Origin: Candidatus Sulfopaludibacter sp. SbA3
Lineage (GTDB): Bacteria; Acidobacteriota; Terriglobia; Bryobacterales; Bryobacteraceae
DNA length: 57,186 nt
Assembly (NCBI GenBank): GCA_945893365.1
Contig: CAMDED010000031.1
Location: 1-57,186 of the forward strand
Reading direction: 5' to 3'
Both the position numbers and the translations under genes were made by a program. The notes beneath the pieces are model-generated. The model worked only from the letters and a program-made list of their open reading frames with translations. It had not been told where the DNA came from and did no database searches. Shown here in pieces: positions 53,705-57,186 of this stretch. How positions within the stretch are numbered: position 1 is the stretch's first letter; each line of letters opens with the position of its first letter.

Positions 53705-54844
53705 ATGAACCAGACGAATCCGGGCCGCCGCGGTTTTCTTCACGCCGCGTTCCTCATGCCGATCGCCGCCGTGCGCGGGACCGCTGCGAATTCGGCGGTC
53801 ACCGTTGGGCTTGTGGGCTGCGGCAATCGCGGCGCGTATCTCGGCCAGACGCTAACGGAGCATACACAGGCGCGGCTGACGTCGCTCTGCGACCTATACC
53901 CCGAGCAGATCGCCAAGGCCAGGCAGAAGATCGGGCGCAGCGATTTCGCGATCTTCGGGGCGCTGGACAAGATGCTCGCCTCGCCGGTCGATGCCGTTCT
54001 GATTGCAACTCCGGTGTTTCTTCACCCCGGGCATTTCGAAGCCGCGGTCGAGGCCGGCAAGCACGTGTATCTGGAAAAGCCCGCGGCGCCGGACGTCGAA
54101 GGTTGCCGGCGAATCGAGAAGGCCGCCGCAGCCGTTCGCGGCCGCGACGTCGGCTTCGGTTTTCAGCGGCGTCATGGCGAGGTGTACACGGCGGGTTATA
54201 AATTCCTTCAGAGCGGAAAGATCGGGCCTGTCGGCATGGCCAGTGTTCGGTTCGTCAAGTCGGAAGGCGGAGGCAGGTCGAGGACCCAGGGGCCGCCGAG
54301 AACCTTCGATGAAAAAGTGAAGAACTGGTATCTTTGGCGGACGCTGTGCGGCGATCAGATTGTCGAGAACAACTGCCATCTGATCGACGTGATGAACTGG
54401 TTTGTGGGATCGCGTCCCGAGTCGGCGATCGGCGACGGCGGCCGCACGCCGGGCCGCGATGGCGATGTTCGCGACTACAACAATGTGGTTTACACGTACG
54501 CGCGGAACGTGAAGGGCGCCCTATGGGGGACTACGCTCGCGCCGCCCAATCATCGCGACGTCCGGGAGGAGTTCTTCGGCTCGGCCGGCTGGCTCGAAAC
54601 ATCCGAGCTCGGGTGGCGCTACCGGCTGGCTGGAAAAGAGGCAGCCGAAGTGAAATCGCCGCGCAATATTTCGATTGATTCCGTGGTGGCCTTCGTGAAT
54701 CGCATCCAATCCGGCAAGACGGAGAATACGATTGCGCGCGGCGTGGAATCCTCGCTCACAGCCATCCTGGGCCGCTTGGCGATGGACCTGAAAAGGCAGG
54801 TCTCCTGGGGCGAAATGCTGGCGTCGAACGGCTGGCCCGCCTGA
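53705..54844 (+). CDS. Secreted Gfo/Idh/MocA-family oxidoreductase
   Basis: The 379-residue protein has a Tat-type signal (GRRGFLHAAFLMPIAAVRG). The Rossmann domain includes VTVGLVGCGNRGAYLGQTL and HVYLEKPAAPDVEGC. The C-terminal half has the segment CGDQIVENNCHLIDVMNWFV, typical of the secreted acidobacterial/planctomycete subgroup, and RNISIDSVVAFVNRIQSGKT. It forms an operon with the gene before it. The pair likely acts on the same sugar-type substrate in the periplasm. The gene converges on the SDR gene, with 59 bases between stops. Confidence 0.9.
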   Translation: MNQTNPGRRGFLHAAFLMPIAAVRGTAANSAVTVGLVGCGNRGAYLGQTLTEHTQARLTSLCDLYPEQIAKARQKIGRSDFAIFGALDKMLASPVDAVLIATPVFLHPGHFEAAVEAGKHVYLEKPAAPDVEGCRRIEKAAAAVRGRDVGFGFQRRHGEVYTAGYKFLQSGKIGPVGMASVRFVKSEGGGRSRTQGPPRTFDEKVKNWYLWRTLCGDQIVENNCHLIDVMNWFVGSRPESAIGDGGRTPGRDGDVRDYNNVVYTYARNVKGALWGTTLAPPNHRDVREEFFGSAGWLETSELGWRYRLAGKEAAEVKSPRNISIDSVVAFVNRIQSGKTENTIARGVESSLTAILGRLAMDLKRQVSWGEMLASNGWPA

Positions 54845-54903
54845 TCGCGAGGGTGCCGCCGGCAGCCAGGGTCGGACCCGCGGCGTTTTCCGGGCGCGTC
54901 CCC

Positions 54904-55692
54904 CTATTTCTTAAGCGTCGCTTTCGTTGCGCCGGTTGAAATGCCGCCGTCGACAAGCAGCGTCTGCCCCGTAATGTAGCGGCTTTCCTCGGACGCGAGG
55001 AATACAACCGCGCCGTCCAGGTCGTTGGGCTGGCCCGGTCGCTTCAGGGGGATGCGGTCGCAGATGTATTCGACCCATTCCTTGTTCTCGTACAGCGCCT
55101 TATTCTGCTCGGTGCGGAACCAGCCGGGAGCGAGACAGTTCACCGTAATTCCATGAGGGCCCCAATCGTCGGCGAGACTCATGGTCAACTGCTTCACGCC
55201 GCCCCGGCTCGCCGTGTACGGGCCCAGCCCGGCGTAACCAAAGACGCTCGTGACGGAACCGATGTTCACGATGCGCCCATAGCCGTTCGGAATCATTTTT
55301 CGCGCCACCGCCTGGGCGACGAAAAACGTACCGCGCAAGTTCGTCTCAAGGACAAGGTTCCAATCGTCCCACGTGATGTCGAGGGCCGGCTTCCGCACGT
55401 TGCATCCCGCGTTGTTGATCAGGATGTCGATCTTCGGGTAGGCCGCGGCCGCGGCGTCCGCCATCCGCCGGATGCTTCGCTCATCGCGCACATCCAGCTC
55501 GACGGGGACTGCCCGCCGTCCGAGATCCTCGATTTCTTTCTGAAACCCGCCGAGCGAGTCGAGCGTGCGGCTGGTGATGACAAGGTCGGCGCCCGCCCGC
55601 GCTAAAGCCCGTCCGAAATACTGGCCGAGTCCGCGGCTTGCGCCCGTCACGATGGCGACGCTGCCGGTCAGATCGAAGTAGGGTGAGCTCAC
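54904..55692 (-). CDS. Short-chain dehydrogenase with an altered active site (YxxxR)
   Basis: The 262-residue classical SDR has NAD(P) motif VTGASRGLGQYFG, NNAGCN and active-site Ser in NIGSVTSVFG. The tetrad Tyr is in GPYTASRGGVKQL, where the canonical Lys is Arg (CGG codon). The C-terminus ITGQTLLVDGGIS is standard. Closest by eye to gluconate/2-deoxygluconate dehydrogenase-like SDRs. The start is GTG 55692, overlapping the upstream dehydrogenase stop by 4 bases (GTGA), so both enzymes are coupled and probably act in one sugar-acid pathway. The Lys-to-Arg change may alter or lower activity. Confidence 0.87.
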   Translation of the reverse strand: MSSPYFDLTGSVAIVTGASRGLGQYFGRALARAGADLVITSRTLDSLGGFQKEIEDLGRRAVPVELDVRDERSIRRMADAAAAAYPKIDILINNAGCNVRKPALDITWDDWNLVLETNLRGTFFVAQAVARKMIPNGYGRIVNIGSVTSVFGYAGLGPYTASRGGVKQLTMSLADDWGPHGITVNCLAPGWFRTEQNKALYENKEWVEYICDRIPLKRPGQPNDLDGAVVFLASEESRYITGQTLLVDGGISTGATKATLKK

Positions 55693-56720
55693 GGCTGGAC
55701 AATGACCTTCATAAGATTCGGTTCGTGCTTGTACAGCCGGTCGAACCAACTCGCGGCATCCTCAAGAGGAGTTCGCGCGCTGATCATCGATTCGACCTTG
55801 ATTGCGCCGCTCGACAGCAATTCGATGCATGCCGGGTACTCGCCCGACGATGCACAGGAACCCTGCAGGCGAATCTGCCGGGTGACAACCTGCTGCAATG
55901 GCAGCTCGATCTTCGGTGTGATGTTCCCGATCAACGTGACGGAGCCGCCTTTGCGCACAGATAGAATTGCCGTGCGAACCGGGTCCGTCGCTCCCACGGC
56001 TTCGAGCGCCGCATCCGCGCCGCGTCCATTGGTTCGCGCCGCGATCTCCGACGGAGCGTCGCAGGTCTTCGAGTTAAAGGTCTCGTCCGCGCCAAGTCTT
56101 CGGGCCATGGCAAGTTTGGCGTCGTCCACGTCGACCGCGAACACGCGGCTGAAACCGGCTACCTTCGCGGCCTGAATTGTGAGTTGTCCGATCATTCCGC
56201 TTCCCACCACAACCGCGGTGTCGCCCAGAGAGCGGGGCGTCAGGTTCACGGCGTGCACGGCGATCGAGACCGCCTCGATCATCGCCGCGTACTCGAACGG
56301 AAGACCGCTCGGCAACCGGTAGAGAATGTTCCGCGGGACCTGCACATATTCGGCGAAAGCGCCGTTGCGGCGGAAATCGCCGCAGGAAACGCCCAGGACC
56401 TGCCGGTTGTCGCACAAGTTAATATCGCCGCGGCGGCAGAAGTGGCAATTGCCGCAGGAGACCGTGGAATCGAAGGTCACGGCATCGCCTTCCTTCCAGT
56501 CGTTCACGTTTCGCCCCGTCTCGGCGATCACACCCGCCGCTTCGTGTCCCATAACCACGGGCGGGATTCGCCGGCCGCTTGAGCCATCCATCCCGTGGAC
56601 GTCGCTCCCGCAGATGCCGCAGGCCCGCACGCGAACCAGCACGTCGTCCGGACCGATCTCGGGCTTGGGCAGGTCTGTGACTTCGAGCTGCATGTACTGC
56701 TTTAACAAGAGTGCTTTCAT
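55689..56720 (-). CDS. Zinc-dependent medium-chain alcohol/sugar dehydrogenase
   Basis: The 343-residue MDR enzyme starts at ATG 56720 (MKALLLKQYMQLEVTDLPKP). Catalytic zinc residues are in CGICGSDVHG and MGHEAAG, structural zinc cysteines in CGNCHFCRRGDINLC, and the NAD motif in VVGSGMIGQLTIQAAK. It resembles sorbitol/threonine-type dehydrogenases; the substrate is not determined. It is coupled to the SDR gene downstream. The putative group II intron begins 38 bases upstream of the start, so the native promoter has probably been displaced. Confidence 0.9.
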   Translation of the reverse strand: MKALLLKQYMQLEVTDLPKPEIGPDDVLVRVRACGICGSDVHGMDGSSGRRIPPVVMGHEAAGVIAETGRNVNDWKEGDAVTFDSTVSCGNCHFCRRGDINLCDNRQVLGVSCGDFRRNGAFAEYVQVPRNILYRLPSGLPFEYAAMIEAVSIAVHAVNLTPRSLGDTAVVVGSGMIGQLTIQAAKVAGFSRVFAVDVDDAKLAMARRLGADETFNSKTCDAPSEIAARTNGRGADAALEAVGATDPVRTAILSVRKGGSVTLIGNITPKIELPLQQVVTRQIRLQGSCASSGEYPACIELLSSGAIKVESMISARTPLEDAASWFDRLYKHEPNLMKVIVQP

Positions 56721-56757
56721 GATGAACCTACCTTTGTAGCACAAGCCGTCGCACACG

Positions 56758-57186
56758 GTGAGAGATTGAACTGGCCTGAAGTGGGGCAGGCGGAGCGCCG
56801 GGATAAACTGGCATGCAATAAGGAATGAAAGAGTCCGGCAGGAAAGGAGGAGCGAATCCATCCTGACCCCGAGTCTTGCGGAGCGCATCGTAAGGTGCGG
56901 TCCGAAGCGTAGACAGGGGCAGCGACGGGCAGGGTATTGAGCTTCGAAGACCACAAACTGGGTCGCCGACCTTGTCGTCTGAAAGGGAAGGCAACACGTA
57001 GCTCCGGCGCTACATCGCGAGCCGGGACGGCGGACCCACGTAGTCTGAGACCCCTGGCACGCCGCGAAATTGCATGCACGAGAACCGGGAGACCTCATTG
57101 CCGACTGAGCGCAGCAGCGGCAGTCCGGCCGGAGAAGGCGAAAGCCGCACGTCCGGCACGCACGGCAGTGAGGAGTCGGATCGCGC
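56758..57186 (+). mobile_element. Group II intron, 5' ribozyme part, cut by the window edge
   Basis: From GTGAG at 56758 the sequence reads like the domain I-III part of bacterial group II introns. Recognised stretches include ggataaactggcatgcaa, aaggaatgaaagagtccgg, gaaagggaaggcaacacgta and, near the edge, gccggagaaggcgaaagccg with cacgtccgg, the stem that usually lies shortly before the reverse-transcriptase gene. The reverse-transcriptase/maturase gene and domains V-VI would lie beyond 57186. The 5' GTGAG departs slightly from the usual GUGYG. I identify it from remembered intron sequences, not from a covariance search. It points away from the dehydrogenase gene. Confidence 0.72.

Noticed and set aside
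1-57186. tRNA, rRNA and CRISPR arrays
   Set aside because: Looked for T-loop-like GGTTCGAATCC patterns, conserved rRNA blocks and regularly spaced repeats; none was found by eye.

Overview
The window is about 57 kb of GC-rich bacterial chromosome, most likely from an acidobacterium of the Solibacter/Bryobacter group (Bryobacterales). The indicators are a TIGR03437-type C-terminal domain (a family concentrated in Solibacter) on the protein at 9071-10876, two PSD1-cytochrome/DUF1501 gene pairs, a TonB receptor with a carboxypeptidase-regulatory N-terminus, several secreted Gfo/Idh/MocA oxidoreductases and a hopanoid operon. This assignment comes from gene content, not from a marker-gene comparison.

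Layout. 1-6.1 kb: a truncated gene at the edge, a secreted beta-propeller protein, a TPR protein, a dehydrogenase remnant, an epimerase/myo-inositol-phosphate synthase pair and a LytTR response regulator. 6.1-20.1 kb: a spacer ending in a good sigma70 promoter, an M23 peptidase, a DUF3500 protein, the TIGR03118/TIGR03437 protein, two coupled amidohydrolases, TsaC, a homocysteine methyltransferase/MTHFR fusion, a beta-propeller protein divergent from an ArsA-like ATPase with a small partner, and a decayed hybrid histidine kinase. 20.1-35.1 kb: a CocE-type hydrolase, PSD1 and DUF1501 proteins, an HTH regulator with a palindromic operator candidate, a TonB receptor, and a second PSD1/DUF1501 pair. 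35.3-42 kb: amidase, DUF6807 protein, small IPT/TIG protein, strong terminator, a cytochrome-like remnant, truA, pyrE and a TolC-family protein.

42.5-51.7 kb holds the most coherent pathway, a tightly packed minus-strand operon: ispH, squalene-hopene cyclase, hpnA, hpnG, two zinc alcohol dehydrogenases, hpnC and hpnD. Together they cover precursor supply, squalene formation (hpnE is not here), cyclisation and side-chain processing. The two dehydrogenases are candidates for uncharacterised hopanoid side-chain redox steps. A TGn-TATAAT promoter precedes ispH, and upstream of it lies an element bounded by 17-bp inverted repeats.

52.6-57.2 kb: two secreted Gfo/Idh/MocA proteins converge on an SDR/zinc-dehydrogenase pair. 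The right edge looks like the 5' ribozyme part of a group II intron inserted just upstream of that dehydrogenase.

Two general features stand out. Nine start codons lie 5-9 nt after a TAnnnT box, which suggests leaderless transcripts. Three decayed genes are recognisable from motifs split between reading frames. I saw no tRNA, rRNA or CRISPR array.
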